A stretch of DNA of 64,000 bases from Strix aluco (GCF_031877795.1 NC_133971.1:63424463-63488462); one strand, 5' to 3'. Shown: positions 11,420-24,939, numbered from the stretch's first letter. Notes: generated by a model from the letters alone, not told the origin. Program-made: numbers and translations.

Positions 11420-12790
11420 CATTGCCGAATGAGAGCACCTCCCCCGGGCCGAGCAGTCGCTGCAGGCCGGCGAGGAGGTCGGCAAACGAGGGGCGCTGGG
11501 GGCAAGGGGGCACAGGCCGGCGGCCTTGGGGAACCCGTCGCGTACTGGAGGGGTGGTGGAGGGCCGCACAAGGGGACAGCGCGACCGCTGTGACTCCCTC
11601 ACACTGCGGGGACCCACCGGGCGTGGTTGGAGGGCTACTGAGGACGCCCGTCCCGAGCCAGGGGCGGGGTCCGGCTCCCTTTGTCCGGAGCCGGCAACAA
11701 AGGCGGGGGCTGCAGCGCCCGCGCCGCCTCAGCCGCCGCCTCAGCCGCCCCGCAGGGCAGTCGCGGGCGGTGTCGGGTTTGGAATTTAGTCTTCAGCTGG
11801 CGGCGGGGAGCCGGGGCGAGGGCTGGCGGGAGCGGCCACATTGGGTCGCAGCGCGGAGCCCGCCGGTGAGGCGGAGCTGCTGGGATGGTGGCCGCGGCCG
11901 CCTTGCTGACCGCTCGCCTCTCCGGTGTCTCGGCCCCCACCGGTCTGGTGTCGGCCTGGTTCTTCTGTTCCCGCCGTGGCACCTCCTGCTTACTTCTCCT
12001 CGTTTCCTTTCCGCTTCCCCTGTAGGTCGTGCTCGTCCCTCCTGCCGCCCCGCCATGGCGTCGCCATGCCGGTGGGGACACGGCGCCGGGGCTTCACTGC
12101 CGCTGCGTCGCTGAGCCCCGCGCGCATCTCCCGGCTCCAGGAACAGGAGGAGCTGCGGCGGCTGAACGACCGTCTGGCGGTCTCCATTAACAAGATGCGG
12201 GGCCTGGAGGCGAAGAGCGCCCTGCAGCAGCAGGCCACCGAGCAGGACCGGGTGCGCGGCTGCGAGGTCACTACCGGCCTGAGGGCTGCGAACGAGACCG
12301 AGCTGGCCACGCCCGCCAGGTGCTGGACGACGCGGCGCGGGAGCGGGCCGGGCTGCGGATCGGACTGAGCAGGATCCGCGCCGACTACGACAAGCTGTTG
12401 GGCTGGTGAGCGGGGACACGAGTGGGTGGCCCACGCGTGTGGTGGGTGGGTCACGCAGGAGCCGGCGGTCGAGCTGAGCGGTGCGCGCAGTGGCGGCCGT
12501 TCCTACCCGCCGGGAGGGCGGGGGCAGCGCGGCGCCGGCCGCCTCGGCATTGAGGGGGTGAGCGGGAGGCAGCGCTACCCCGCTCCGCTCCGCCCCGGCG
12601 GGAAGCGGCGGCCCGGGCCCGGCCCCCGGAGCGCCGCCGTGCCCGCCGCCTCCGAGCTGCGCCCCTGGGGAAGACGGTGGCGGACGCCCGGCTGCCCAAG
12701 AGCCGCCGCCGTGTGCCCATCGCTTCGGAGGGCGAGTCCTCCGGGTGGAGCGGTGTTGGCGGCACCCTCGAAACTTCGTCCGAGTTCACC
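11420..12790. promoter_or_regulatory. CpG island: presumed promoter and 5' UTR of the lamin B1 gene
   Basis: The sequence turns GC-rich and CpG-dense at about 11420 and stays so through coding exon 1 into intron 1 (about 12790). A GC box (GGGGCGGGG) lies at 11661-11669 and an inverted CCAAT box (ATTGG) at about 11840-11844. No TATA box is obvious. This is the layout of a broadly expressed housekeeping promoter, as expected for lamin B1. The transcription start cannot be fixed by reading. CpG dinucleotides remain abundant although the gene behind is broken. Confidence 0.75.
12055..12405 (+). pseudogene. LMNB1: LMNB1 exon 1 (head, coil 1A), frameshifted
   Basis: The first ATG (12055, good context GCCATGG) is out of frame with the rod. 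The ATG at 12066 is in frame and gives a 100-codon open stretch to 12368. It contains the coil 1A start ([21 protein letters not shown]) and continues through ETELAT. One base appears to be missing near 12308: the next frame reads on as [12 protein letters not shown]...DYDKLL up to the donor GTGAGC at 12406. The mismatch between the two ATGs suggests a further small indel in the head. Compared with the family, coil 1A also lacks one residue after the GLE block. Confidence 0.88.
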
Positions 12791-13157
12791 CTGACATAAT
12801 TTGAGATTGGAAGGCCCCGGGGTTTGAGTCGGGCTGCTCCTTCACCACTACCCTCCTCTGCACAGACTCTGTCCGTAAGGCTTAAGCTGCTTCAGGATGA
12901 AAAATGCCCAGTGATGACAGTTTGTGTAGTGGCTGTTAGGGGCCTAGGCTCTTAAATGTGCTTTCCGGAAGATGTTAACTTCATATACGAAAATACATGA
13001 GTAGATAACAAGAAGGGTTTACTTAAAACAAAAAATCACTGTAATTTCTGGCCACTTTGCTGCACATTCAGATGTTACAGAAGGTAGATTTGTGACCAGA
13101 TAGCCTCAAGATTCCAAGCTTTATGACACAGCTCTAGGATCTCAACTCTTGCCTGAT

Positions 13158-13435
13158 ATCACAGAATCATTCAGGTTGGAAAAGACCCTTGGGATCATCC
13201 AGCCCAACCATCAGCCCTACTCTACAAAGTTCTCCCCTGCACCAACATCTCATCTAAACCACCCTTAAACACATCGGATGGTGACTCCACCCTCTCCCTG
13301 GGCAGCCTATTCCACTGTCTGACCACTGGGAAAAATTTTTTCCTGATGTCCAGTCTGAGCCTCCCCTGTTGTACTTTAAAGCTGTTCCCTCTTGTTCTAT
13401 TGCTAATTACCTGTGAGAAGAGACCAGCACCAACT
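13158..13435 (-). mobile_element. CR1 3'-end fragment
   Basis: On the minus strand this is the last part of a CR1: C-terminal RT codons, the 3' UTR, and the terminal AGAATCATTCAGGTTGG-type end at 13158-13180. It closely resembles 3770-4070 and 25071-25345 but has small deletions, so it is strongly 5'-truncated and decayed. Confidence 0.9.
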
Positions 13436-15236
13436 GCCACTCGATTTTGCTGCTTACACATTTGACTTGATTCAGTTATGTGTTTTGCTTCCTTGTGTTT
13501 ACCTTAAATTTTATTTCTGTGGCTGCTGTCATTTTCCATTAGCAAAAGAGAATCTTCTGTTTGGGCTTTTTTTTCTGTAGTTAGGTTCCACTTACCATTC
13601 TTGGGACCACAAAGTTTATCAATGTGTTGATGTTGGGAAAGAAATGAGCAGAGTTATTAATCTTGCTTTACTTTTGTATAACCAGTTAATTTTGATTTTC
13701 AGTTAAATACACTCTCAGTCCTTGTTTTTCATAATAAAAAGATATTTCATGTGTGAACCAGCATACTGATGTTTTCATGTGTCTGCAGACAGCTCCAATA
13801 TCTTTTGGGCTCTTTTTATTTAAACAGAAACAAACCATGAGCTTCTAATTAGTGAGTCTAGTTGTTCTTGTGGTTACTTCTCAGTGCCCCATGAAGGTCT
13901 TAAAGAGATTATTGGCAGTTGCGGGGAAAGCAAGGTGTAGCTGCGGATGAGCACGAAAATGATGACTTGAAAGTCAAACCAGGAGTTTCCATCTCTTGGT
14001 GACTTTATGGAGAAAGATACGCTCTTCTGTCAGCTTCTCAGAAGAGTGTATGTGGAGGATTAGGCTCGAGGTGCAATCAGTCTATAATAGATTCCCTTTC
14101 TGTGGCTGTAGTTGGGTCACTTAATAATGTCAACGTGGAGGTTCTTCATATTCTTATTTACATGTTCCTGTGATGTGATACTCGGCAGAAACCTGATGAT
14201 TTGGGGGCGAGCAGGGAATTGCTCTTGTGCTATACAGCTATGACCTCTTATGAAGAGTGATTCTTACTGCTTGATAGTCTGTCAGTACCTGTCTCAAGCA
14301 GATCATCTTTGTACAACACAGAATACAAATTATAGTTCAGGACAAGAAATCCTGAATAGTTTAGTAAAACAAATAGTTAATGGTATTTATGGCTACTAGA
14401 TTCTACATAAACTTGTATGTGGCTGTTTGTTGTTGTTTGGTGGCAGACCTTACTATGACATCCAGTTTCTTAAATTGCCTCAGAGTATTTTTAAGATGGA
14501 TATCTTGGGGATATCTAAGCTTATCTGTAATTCTATTTACAGAGTCTTAAGAATAAAGTTTGTTTTTTCCACCTGTTTCAGAGCACACTCCCTGATGGCA
14601 TCTTTCTTAAAGCTGTTAAGTAATATTAAAACCTGACAAATACTCTTAAAATGCTTTGCACAAGGGTGCACAGGAGTACTGGTAGTCGTAAAGATCTTGG
14701 TTTGCAAGGTATGATGAGAACGTGTGTTCTCTTAACAGAATTTTCCTTGCCCTTTCAGAAAGCTGAAGTGCAGCATGGTCTATGCACTGACTTTAGTTTA
14801 AATATGGGTAGGGTAACTGTAGTAGTTTGGATCTGACTAACAGAGCCACCTGAAAAAAAACAGGGAGTTTTCTGGCATGTTTGGTGTCATTGTTAGATTC
14901 TCACAGAATAAACTTTATCTTGCCCTTCTTTGCAAAATACTCATGCTGATGGTTGGAGTGAGGTTTGTCTCATCTATCCTTGGTTGTTAAAGGTTGCTGG
15001 CAGATGCACAGCTGAGCCAATCTAGCAGTGTGTTGTTATGGAAGCAAACAATTGCCTTGCGTTCTCATCACCATCCTACTTGTGGCTCTGACTGTCTTGG
15101 TTGTTTAACGAGCTAACTTGGATCATTAAAAAGGTAGAAAGATGCTCACTTCTGCTATCTCCTTTTCTGTCAACAGAGAAGTACCAGCACCTGCAGATAA
15201 GACTTGAGAGCAAGGGAAAGTAGTGGGGTGAGTTGG

Positions 15237-15718
15237 TGTTATGGAGGGTCTCAAATAAACAAGCAACCACCAAAAATTAAAAATTTATTGTCAACACCAT
15301 TAACTAGCCTTCTGCAAATTACAGGTTTGAATGTCTGTGAGAGGAGAACAGAACAACTTCCTAGGGTTTAACGACCACCCAAAACGCTCTCACTCACCTG
15401 ACAAGTGAGGGCTCTCAACCTCGAGGACCTGCTTAGGACAGCGTCCCGACCCAGGTCACCTCGAGGAGTTTCCTTGGGCGCCATCCTGACCCAAGGGGAG
15501 AGTCCTCAACCGCAGCGTGCTTTTCCAGTGGACAAACTCAAAATGGCTCCCCCAGGGGACTGCATTTATACCCAGGCTGAATCTGATCTGTAGTCAATAG
15601 CGGCTCCCATTGGCCAAAAGCCCCAACTACCGTGAAGCCCCAAGAACAAAGAGTCAGGAGCTGCTACACTTCAGCAGCCAAGAAGCTCTATGTTTGTTGG
15701 GCAGGTGCACCTGCCACA
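15237..15718 (-). repeat. Solo LTR with perfect 5-bp TSD (GTTGG)
   Basis: On the minus strand it begins TGTGGCAGGTGCACC and ends CCTCCATAACA. The TATA box appears on the plus strand as TTTATA at 15565-15570 and the polyadenylation signal as TTTATT at 15284-15289. GTTGG lies on both sides (15232-15236 and 15719-15723). No internal region is present. It sits antisense in lamin intron 1. Confidence 0.88.
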
Positions 15719-18700
15719 GTTGGGACTGTTTTGTAAACTGCAAACTGTTTGCTTGACTTGGGTATAACTGGTAGTCCCAGCATAAGAGTCAGATTAGTGG
15801 TGGCTAGTTATTTGGTTCCCTTTAGAGTCAGTGGAGATAAATTGTGGGAAAAGTTGCTCTCAGGATGTCCTGGGTCTGTGGAGGGAGCATAGATGATTCA
15901 CCGCTTAGTTGGCTGAAGTTGGGCAAAATGATTTGTGTTCTAGCTGGCCTTCCTGTGCTGTTTGAATATTTTTGCAGGTTTCCCCAGACACACATGCAAC
16001 TATGCTTTCTCTAGTTAGTGCTACATTCTTCTGAAGTGCTTTATCCATTTATTTTATTACCAGACATCCTCTTTCAGTCCCTTGCTTGATTAGTGCATCA
16101 AACTCAAGCTTCTAGTTACTTTCAAAGTGTTGTAGGACTTTCCTTATCTTTTTTTTATCAAAATTAATTTTAAGGCCCAGTCACCTATTTGTTGGATTCT
16201 CTGATTTTTTCCAGCTTCAGTCTCATATATATGGTGTGATTTTCTGAATTTAAGTGCTAGAAGCTTCTTCTGTCCACATTTTTAATCCCTCAAGAAAAAC
16301 TGCATTGTTTCTGTAGTTGATACTGGTATGTATAGTGGACTTGTTGCATACTTCACTTCTAGAGTGCCTGCCATGCACTGGGTACTGCTGTAGCTAAATA
16401 AGTATGAAGGCTTCTCTGGATATTTCAGATCTTAAAGAACTAGGAAAAAAGTGAGATGAAAAAAAAAATAATCTCCCTATTTCTGTTCTGAGGAAGGGAT
16501 GGGGAAATGATATGCATGATTGTGAATGTAAAAGGGTGCTTGTGACAGGATGAATGGAGATAAGCCAAAATAAATCTCTTATCTCAAGACTGTATTGTGG
16601 AAAAAAATCCATGTACTTTTGAGTTTAGGCATATAGAACTCTTGGATAGCTCTTAGGAGGTGAAGAAGGCGGTCTTGTCTCTTCCCTAATTTGTGAAAGA
16701 ATTGAAACAATTTACCAATTTGACAGTATTTCCAGTTAATTTTCTCTTTCCTGATAAGGCAAGACTTTACTGTATGCTTTCCCATTGGTGATAGCTGTTG
16801 TAGAGACATTCCTCTACTTCCTTCCTTCAAATAGTATGCTCAATTGTGATTGCTGTGTTTCTGCATTTAAGGGCTTTAGAAGACGTGAGTGATAGTTTTA
16901 ACAGTCTAAGCTCATGCTGCTAATCGAAATTGGTCTTGGAAACTTCAGGATTCTTGCTCTTACTTTCATAGTCGCCCATTTTCTGTGTTGTGTGACTGCA
17001 CAGTGAACTGAAATGAGAAACTGATCTGGCTGGGAAACTAGCTGCAGTCCTGGTCACTGTGCTGTAGTATGGGCACTGTTGGCTAGAGAGAGTGGTGCTG
17101 GAGAATGGCTGGGATTCACAAGAGTGCAGTGTGCCTTCATCACTATAGCAGGATAGCCATGGCTGGTAGCTAGACTACTACAGAGACTGTCCTTTCAAAT
17201 AGGGGTATCAGGTTATCATTAGATTCAAATTGATGGTGGTGAGGTGAGGAATTATGGCTTCAATGAAGATCTGTCTGTGAGTGGAGGATTAAAGGCATTC
17301 TGGGCATGTAAGCTTTAATGTTGCATAGAAAAAATGTCTGTGCAAATGGATTTCCAACTATTGGACTTGCTTATGAAGGTGAAAGCAGGTAGTTGCCTGC
17401 AAATAGCTGAATCCTCAGCTAAAGTCTCAGTGTGTGATGATGCAATTAACACCAAACTCCTAGCTGTTAATTTTAGGTAGTGCCCTTCCTACAACAGAGC
17501 AGTGTGGCCTTGCCTTAGACTTCAGATTACTGCAGATGTCATGTTCCTTTAGAAAAGAGCAAAATAGAAAATGCAGGCAAAGTAGTGAAAGATATGATCC
17601 TTAGGCATTTCATGTCGTCATTTAAGTGGCAGATACAAGAGTAGAGCTCTAAATTGCTCCGTCACTCCAGCATCCTACAGACTGGATTAAGTTTCTGCTT
17701 TTGGGTGGAACTCTATCATTCTTTCATCATTTGCAATAGCTGCAAACCAGGGAGAACTGTAGAGCCAAGGTGGTGGAGGAAAAATCCTGATGTGTAACTC
17801 GAGCAATTAATGTAACAATGGTTTACACTGTGAAGTTTGACACAGCTGTGTTATCTCTGTGTTACAGTGTTCAACAAGGGCAGTTCAGTAAGTCAGGCTT
17901 ATTGTTACTGTTGTGTTACTCAGTCTGCTTATGGGTCAAGTTTCAGGATAGACTTCCACTGGTGAGGTGAATGTTCATTATGGGGACTTATTTAAGTGTA
18001 GAGCAGGGCAGAATCCCTGACTGGAGTTGTCAGTATTCTGATTTGTCATGCGAGGTAGTCGTTGTGTTTAGGAAGCATGAGTTGATGATGTTAATGCTAC
18101 TTCATTTAGGAAACTCTTTGTTTACATTTGTATTTGACAGGCTGAGATTTCGCTGTGGTAGTTTTTCAGTACTGAAGTAAATCTGCTCTCCTGTAAGAGG
18201 AGACAATGTGATAAAAGTAACTTTGAGAGAAATTATGTGGTTTATTGAAGTTACTGGAAAAGGATATATAATGGTCATTGATCATCAACTGTTTTATAGA
18301 GTGTAAGTATTTATAGTAAATGTAATTGTGACAAGGAACTAGTTTTATGCATTTTTAGTGTTTAAGATACTATTTCTCTGGCTCTCTTGCTTTGTATCTT
18401 CAGTTGATCTTATCTATATTCTGAAATTAATTTCTGCAGTGGGATTAGGCAGTAAACTATATATCAGCAATACCTTGGTATCAGCCAGTGTCTTGAATTA
18501 CTGTGCAAGTGTGTGGCACTTTGCAGCTAGGACCAAGAGCAACTACTCACAAGAACCATGTTGTGTTAATGCAAGTGAAGTTGTAACAGCTGTTCCAGGG
18601 TTTCCTGTGATGTTTATGTGGTATGCTGTAATGAGCTAGATAAGCTGTTTTGAGGAAGCTGACTTGAAACTTTTTGAAACATGTTTTCATTATTGTAGGT

Positions 18701-21700
18701 GGTTTTGGGAGGTTGGGTGAAGATTGGTGGCTGGGGAACAGCTGAGCTTCAATCTGAAATCTGTAACTGTTGTAATGTCTACTGTAGAGAGTGCCTAGAG
18801 AAGTAAGGAGAGGAGTGATTGACTTGTTGCACAATAATTAAAGCAATTGAAATGTAAGAATGTAAGTTATCCACGAGTGTCTTCCAAGCAATGTAACAGT
18901 GGATGAAACAAGGATGTAACAGTGCAAGAAACAATTTGCTGTAGGTTTAATGGTGGTCTCAAATACATGGACATGTAATAACAACATGGTAATGGGCAGT
19001 GACTTGATATATATGCACTGCACGTGTAAAGGTTCTGCCTAGGTTGGTGGTTAGAGTAGTAGGGTTCCCATGGTTGAGCTCTTCAGGGAAGGGTCACTGC
19101 TGAGCAGTAGGTGGCTAGAGATGATGAATGTTTAGTGTTGATTTCAAACACTCAGCAGCTGTCTCCAGTCAAATAAAATGGGTGACATGAGACAAGCTGA
19201 AACAAAATTACGTATATTTATTTACAGGAAAGGCAAGCTTGTCCAATTACTCTTGTCATCTTGATCTATATACAAAAGCTTGAATGCTTTTAGACAGATA
19301 TTTCTTATGTTACTGTAAATCACTTCCTTGCAAAACATAGCCTTACTGTTTTGTCTGCTGTAGGGGGAAAAAGTGGAAAACTGACTGCTAGCTAAACAAA
19401 ATAAAGCATTAATGAGTATAGTTTGTTTTTTTATTTTTATATTTCAGCAGATGTACTGCAGCAGATGTACTGCAGCTATCAGGGTTATATGTACTCCAGA
19501 GAGTGGCACTGTAGAATGCTTATTGCTGTCAGGTTGATTGAGTGGTTGGAGGGTATTGGGGAAAACAGATTGCACTATTTTGTTGCAGTGTGTGCTGAGC
19601 CATTTCTAAAGTATACATGGCTGTAACTCCATCAGTGAGAGCTGTGCTGGTAATGCTAGGTAGGAGTGAGACAGTTCTTTACAGTCCTTAGTGTCTGTAT
19701 TGAGTTACATGTTGTGAGCGAAATCTCTGAAGTGCAGGTTTTCCCTGAAGTACAGTGAAAATGAATGGGAACTGGCTGGTTTGTGAGCAGATCCTAATTC
19801 TACATTATTTTAAAATAAATTACAGTTCTATGGCTAAGATGATCCACACACTTTGAAGTCAAAAGAGAGCAAAACAAGCTGCTGCTTTGAGGAAGCTGCA
19901 AGTCAGCAATTATTTCATTGTTTTTATTTTTCTTTTATGAGCCAAACTACTTGAAGGAGTACAGTTCTGGCTAATTTCTGAACACAGCCACAGGAAGGTG
20001 TTTGAGCTTTTTATCTGTTGTTTTGAAATTTAGCTTTGGATTTCTGTGGAGGAAAAAGCTAGCTATTGTCAAGAGGCTGAAGTTCTTCCTGGTAAAAATT
20101 AGGTTTAAAGGGGAAGTGTATGTTGTACACATCTGGTGTGTGTTTTTGTAAGTCACAGAGGTTTTTCTGATCTTGTTTCACTTCTTTCCCCCATTCCTTT
20201 AGGACTGGGATGACACTGAGTTGCTGAGATTTCATCTGTCTTTCAGAGTGTGAAGTGTTGAGCTCCAATTTCTGTTTTCCTTCTGAGAATGTGTTCAGAT
20301 GAGCTGTCTCATCGTTGGACAACTCATAACACTAACAACAAACAGTGCTTAATTTTAATTCTTTTCCCCTGCTACTGTGACTTCAGTTGCATGAAATTGT
20401 AATATGGCTTCGCAACCTATCTTGTTGCAAACAAGCAAGGAATGGGACTGATGTAACTGATAATACACTACCTGTATGACTAAATTAGGTATTGGGTTTT
20501 AATCATATTGTTGTTGCTAGTCCATGTTATACATCTTTTTCTCTGTCACCCCAATTGCAAGAGCTTTATCTTCAGGTGTCTACCAGTTTGTAATTGATAG
20601 AGGTGTTTACATTAAAAGAATTAGAAAACCAAAGTAAATTTATGGTATATGGGGAGTCTTCCTGTTTCAGAGTCCAGGATAATTTGGAGCAGAGTCAGGG
20701 GTGGCACACTATGGCCCTGTGTATGTGCAACTTTCAAGTTTCAGGATCCAACCTGAGAGACTTGGTTTCAGCAGGAAGTCTTGCCAGAGAGCCTGTGTGA
20801 AACAGTTTCTCAGTGTTTTGAATAAAGCTTCCTGCAGCAGTGATCAAACAACAAAGGCTTGATGATGTGGGCCCTCATATTTCCCAAGAGATGATGAAGA
20901 GATTATTACAGACATACCACAGCAAGACACCTTTCCTTTCCTCTTTTCCTCCTCTGCTGTGCTGCTTCCTTGTGTGCTGCAGTTCCTACAGGAGGCCTGT
21001 GAATAATGCAGAGAGCTGGAAGTAGGAGCCCATGTGGCCAAAACCTAAATTCTGTGCTTTTGTCTGAGCTGTGGACCCAACTGATCTGAACTGTTGGGTC
21101 TAAGAAGTGATATGTAAAATGCCATGGAGGGACTGGATAGCACTGAACAGGAGAAATGAAAAATACAGTTGAGTATAGAAGAGCGTATGTGTCACAGGTT
21201 CTTGCAGTCTACCACTTTGTGGTGTTACTAAGCAGGAGCAGGATTAGCTAGTGCTGGATCTGTGATGTAAAGCCTGCCATCTTGTGGCTGTAGTGCTAAA
21301 ACATCCATTAATTTTATTTCTACAGGTGTTTTTTTTGCAAGCCTTTTGCACACACCTCTCGAGCACAATGTTAATTGCACATGCTTGCATATAATATGGG
21401 AGAAGCATCTTTTAAATTTGAGAGTCTCTCCTTTTAAAATTGTGTTGATTTTAAATTAGTCTTATTTTGCTGAGAAGCAATGCTGTTTCTTTTAAGCAGT
21501 ACAGTGATTAAAGTAGTGAATGTATTAATGCTTTAACACTTTTGAATTTTGTTCTTAATCTTTATCCAATTTTCAGTCTCAACAGTTTAGTGTTTTCAGT
21601 TGTGATTTTTTCACTTCTGCAAAGAGAAGTGTGAAAACTGAAGAAGAATATGCTAGCTGTTGCCTTACTGAGCCTGAATCTGTCCATTCTTGTAAAACGT

Positions 21701-21846
21701 TCAGAGTTTGATTAGAAGCATCTAGAACTTCTGTATGCTACTGTCCTTACTAGAGAAATCTGTGTATCCCAGAGAGAAAAAAGAATCAAATTCAAGGTGG
21801 AAGAACTTGTGTTACACACTTAAACGCAGCTGCTTGTGCTATCTGA

Positions 21847-23990
21847 AGCCCCCAGGTGCTGTAAGAGAAGCTGGCTGCAGAGAAGCCACCCTGGCTGAAC
21901 AGGGAGCTTTGACTGCCACTCAGGGAGAAAAGGAGAGTTTACAGCTTCTTGAAGAAGGGGCTGGCCACTCACAATGATTACAAAGATGCTGTGAGGCTAT
22001 GCAGGGCAGAAATCAGGAGGTCTAAAGCCCAGCTGGAAATTAATCTGGCTTCAGCAGTCAAAGACAACAAGAAATGTTTCTATAAGTATGTCAACAGCAA
22101 AAGAAAGACCAGGGAGAGACTCCATCCCCTGATAGACACAGGAGGAAACATGGAAACAACTGATGAGGAAAAGGCTGAGGTGCTTAATGCCTTCTTTGCC
22201 TCAGTCTTTAATAACAAGACTAGTTGTACTGAGGGAATCCAGCCTCCTCAGCCAGAAGACAGAGACTGAGAGAACAACCCCCCTGCAATCCAGGAGGAGA
22301 TAGTCAGTGACCTACTGCATCACATAGACATACACAAGTCTATGGGACCGGATGGGATACACCCGAGGGTGCTGAAGGAGCTGGCTGGGGTGCTCGCCAA
22401 GCCGCTTTCCATCATTTACCAGCAGTCCTGGCTGACCAGGGAGGTGCCGACAGATTGGAAACTGGTCAATGTGACGCCCGTCTATAAGAAGGGTCGGAAG
22501 GATGATCCAGGAAATTACAGGCCTGTCAGCTTGACTTCGGTGCCTGGGAAGCTGATGGAGCAGCTCATCCTGAGTACCATCACACAACACGTGCGGGACA
22601 ACCAGATGATCAGGCCCAGTCAGCATGGGTTTATGAAAGGCAGGTCCTGCTTGACAAACCTGATCTTCTACGACAGGGTGACCCGCTTATTGCATGAGGG
22701 AAAGGCTGTGGATGTTGTCTATCTTGACTTCAGTAAGGCCTTTGACACTGTTTCCCACAACATTCTCCTGGCAAAACTGGCTGCTCGTGGCTTGGATGGG
22801 CACACGCTTTGCCGGGTAAAAAACTGTCTGGATGGCCGGGCCTAAAGAGTTGTGGTGAACGGAGTTAAATCCAGTTGGCGGCCGGTCACGAGTGGTGTCC
22901 CCCAGGGCTCGGTTTTGGGGCCACTCCTGTTTAACATCTTTCTTGACGATCTAGACGAGGGGATCGAGTGCACCCTCAGTAAGTTTGCAGATGACACCAA
23001 GTTGGGTGGGAGTGTTGATCTGCTCGAGGGTAGGGAGGCTCTGCAGAGAGATCTGGACAGGCTGGAGCGATGGGCTCAGGCCAACTGGAGGAGTTTCAAT
23101 AAGGCCAAATGCCGGGTGCTGCACTTTGGCCACAACAACCCCCAGCAGCGCTACAGGTTTGGGGAGGAGTGGCTGGAGAGCTGCCAGTCAGAGAGGGACC
23201 TGGGGGTGTTGATTGACAGCCGGCTGAACATGAGCCAGCAGTGTGCCCAGGTGGCCAAGAAGGCCAATGGTCTCCTGGCTTGTATCAGAAATAGCGTGGC
23301 CAGCAGGGACAGGGAAGGGATCTTGCCCCTGTACTCGGCACTGGTGAGGCCGCACCTCAATTCCTGGGTTCAGTTTTGGGCCCCTCACTACAAAAAGGAC
23401 ATTGAATGACTCGAATGTGTCCAGAGAAGGGCAACGAAGCTGGTGAAGGGTCTGGAGCACAGGTCGTACGAGGAGCGGCTGAGGGAACTGGGGTTGTTTA
23501 GTCTGGAGAAGAGGAGGCTGAGGGGAGACCTCATCGCCCTCTACAGCTACCTGAAAGGAGGTTGCAGAGAGCTGGGGATGAGTCCCTTTAACCAAGTAAC
23601 AAGCGATAGAACAAGAGGTAATGGCCTCAAGTTGCACCAGGGAAGGTTTAGACTGGATATTAGGAAGCATTTCTTTACAGAACGGGTTGTTGGGCGTTGG
23701 AATGGGCTGCCCAGGGAGGTGGTGGAGTCCCCATCCCTGGAGGTGTTTAAGAGTCAGGTCGACTTAGTGCTTAGGGATATGAATCACAGAATCACAGAAT
23801 CATATAGGTTGGAAAGGACCTTGAAGATCATCTAGTCCAACCGTTAACCTAGCATTGGCAGTTTCCAACTACACCATATCCCTCAGCGCATATGGTGTAG
23901 TTGGGAACTGTCAGTGTCAGGTTAATGGTTGGACTGGACGATCTTCAAGGTCTTTTCCAACCTAGACAATTCTGTGATTCTGATTCTGTA
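21847..23990 (+). mobile_element. CR1 LINE, plus strand, 5'-truncated, RT nearly open
   Basis: Starting at a truncation point near 21847, the plus strand carries the linker region (21949-22269), RT fingers and palm (22342-22845; [23 protein letters not shown]), the catalytic FADDTKL block (in 22852-23409), and the C-terminal region (23443-23770). A stop near 22845 (GRA-stop) and one near 23407 interrupt it. The 3' UTR follows, split by a nested inverted CR1 end at 23782-23889, and the element finishes in the ATTCTGTGATTCTG repeat near 23990. It is very similar to the minus-strand copy at 46622-48660, so both belong to the same subfamily. Confidence 0.94.
23782..23889 (-). mobile_element. 108-bp CR1 3' end nested in a CR1 3' UTR
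   Basis: A minus-strand CR1 3' terminus (AATCACAGAATCACAGAATC...) interrupts the 3' UTR of the plus-strand CR1 between ATATG (23777-23781) and a second ATATG (23890-23894), a 5-bp direct repeat consistent with a TSD. Because the two CR1 ends face each other, 23782-23889 and 23890-23980 form a long imperfect inverted repeat. Confidence 0.85.
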
Positions 23991-24422
23991 ACATCAGCAG
24001 TCATTTTGATTCCTGAATATGGTTTTCTTTTCCCCTGTTTTTGATAGCAGCCTACTGTAGCATTATGTGGATAATTAATTCAGGCTGAAGAATGTGGGTT
24101 TGTGTTTATGTGGCATTACTTTCCTTTTCTCATTTGACTTTGTATATACTGTTTTAGAGAATAAACCCCTAGAAACTGTTTGACTGCTTGTGTAGACACT
24201 GAAGGGAAGTGGCTGCAAGTATACTTAAAATTATAAGAGCTCCTGACCTTGTTAATATAGAGAAACCAGGAAAATAGAACGTTTCGTTTTAACATTAACC
24301 ATCACTTGTGTTTTACTAGCATTTATTTTTCCCGTATTTTACTGCAATATATATAATTTCACTTACACTCTTTTCCTCACTACCCTGTGTAGTCTTACCC
24401 ACTTATAAAATGTTTTGAAACC

Positions 24423-24939
24423 TGTAACTCCTTGCCTAGGGGGGATAAAACAGGCCTTGGACAGTCTGGTAAACTCCTGAGTACATCCCTGATAACAGGG
24501 ACCTAAAAATGTAAGACAAGTGCCTGATAAAATGCCAAGATAAGCGACTGGAAGGTGGTTTAAACTAACGCCCTTGAAACAAACAGGAGCTGAAGGATGG
24601 ATGAGGTAACTCTATGACCATGTATGGACACGGGAAACCTCAAGTTAACTAACAGACAGTGTGAGGAAGGCTGTGTGGACCACTAAGGAGGGGAGAAGAC
24701 CCTCACTCTATTTTTACTATGCGTGCTCAGGCTATGTAAATGAATTCTGAGAACCCATTAGCATAAGACTGCCTCTTCCAGGAAATCTGATGAATGTGTG
24801 ATTTTTGTATATATTAGAGTGTTTTGTTAGTAGGTGTGGCACTTGTGGTGGAGTGATCCCCAGTGCTGCTAATAAAGAATACCTGCTTAAAAATTATATT
24901 GAATTCTGACTGTTCAGTGAACCTCTTTGTTTCAACACA
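24423..24939 (+). repeat. Solo LTR with perfect 5-bp TSD (AAACC)
   Basis: It runs TGTAACTCCTTGCC... to ...TTTCAACACA, with a TATA box (TATATA, about 24809-24814) and AATAAA at 24871-24876. AAACC flanks it at 24418-24422 and 24940-24944. Its R region (CAGTGCTGCTAATAAAGAAT) resembles the LTR of ERV-B at 57887-58118, so it is probably a relative of that class I family. It is sense-oriented in lamin intron 1. Confidence 0.87.

Noticed and set aside
11422-12114. Long open frames in the GC-rich island (both strands, up to about 230 codons)
   Set aside because: GC-rich DNA has few stop codons by chance. The peptides are low-complexity Arg/Pro/Gly-rich, and the lamin frame explains the region.
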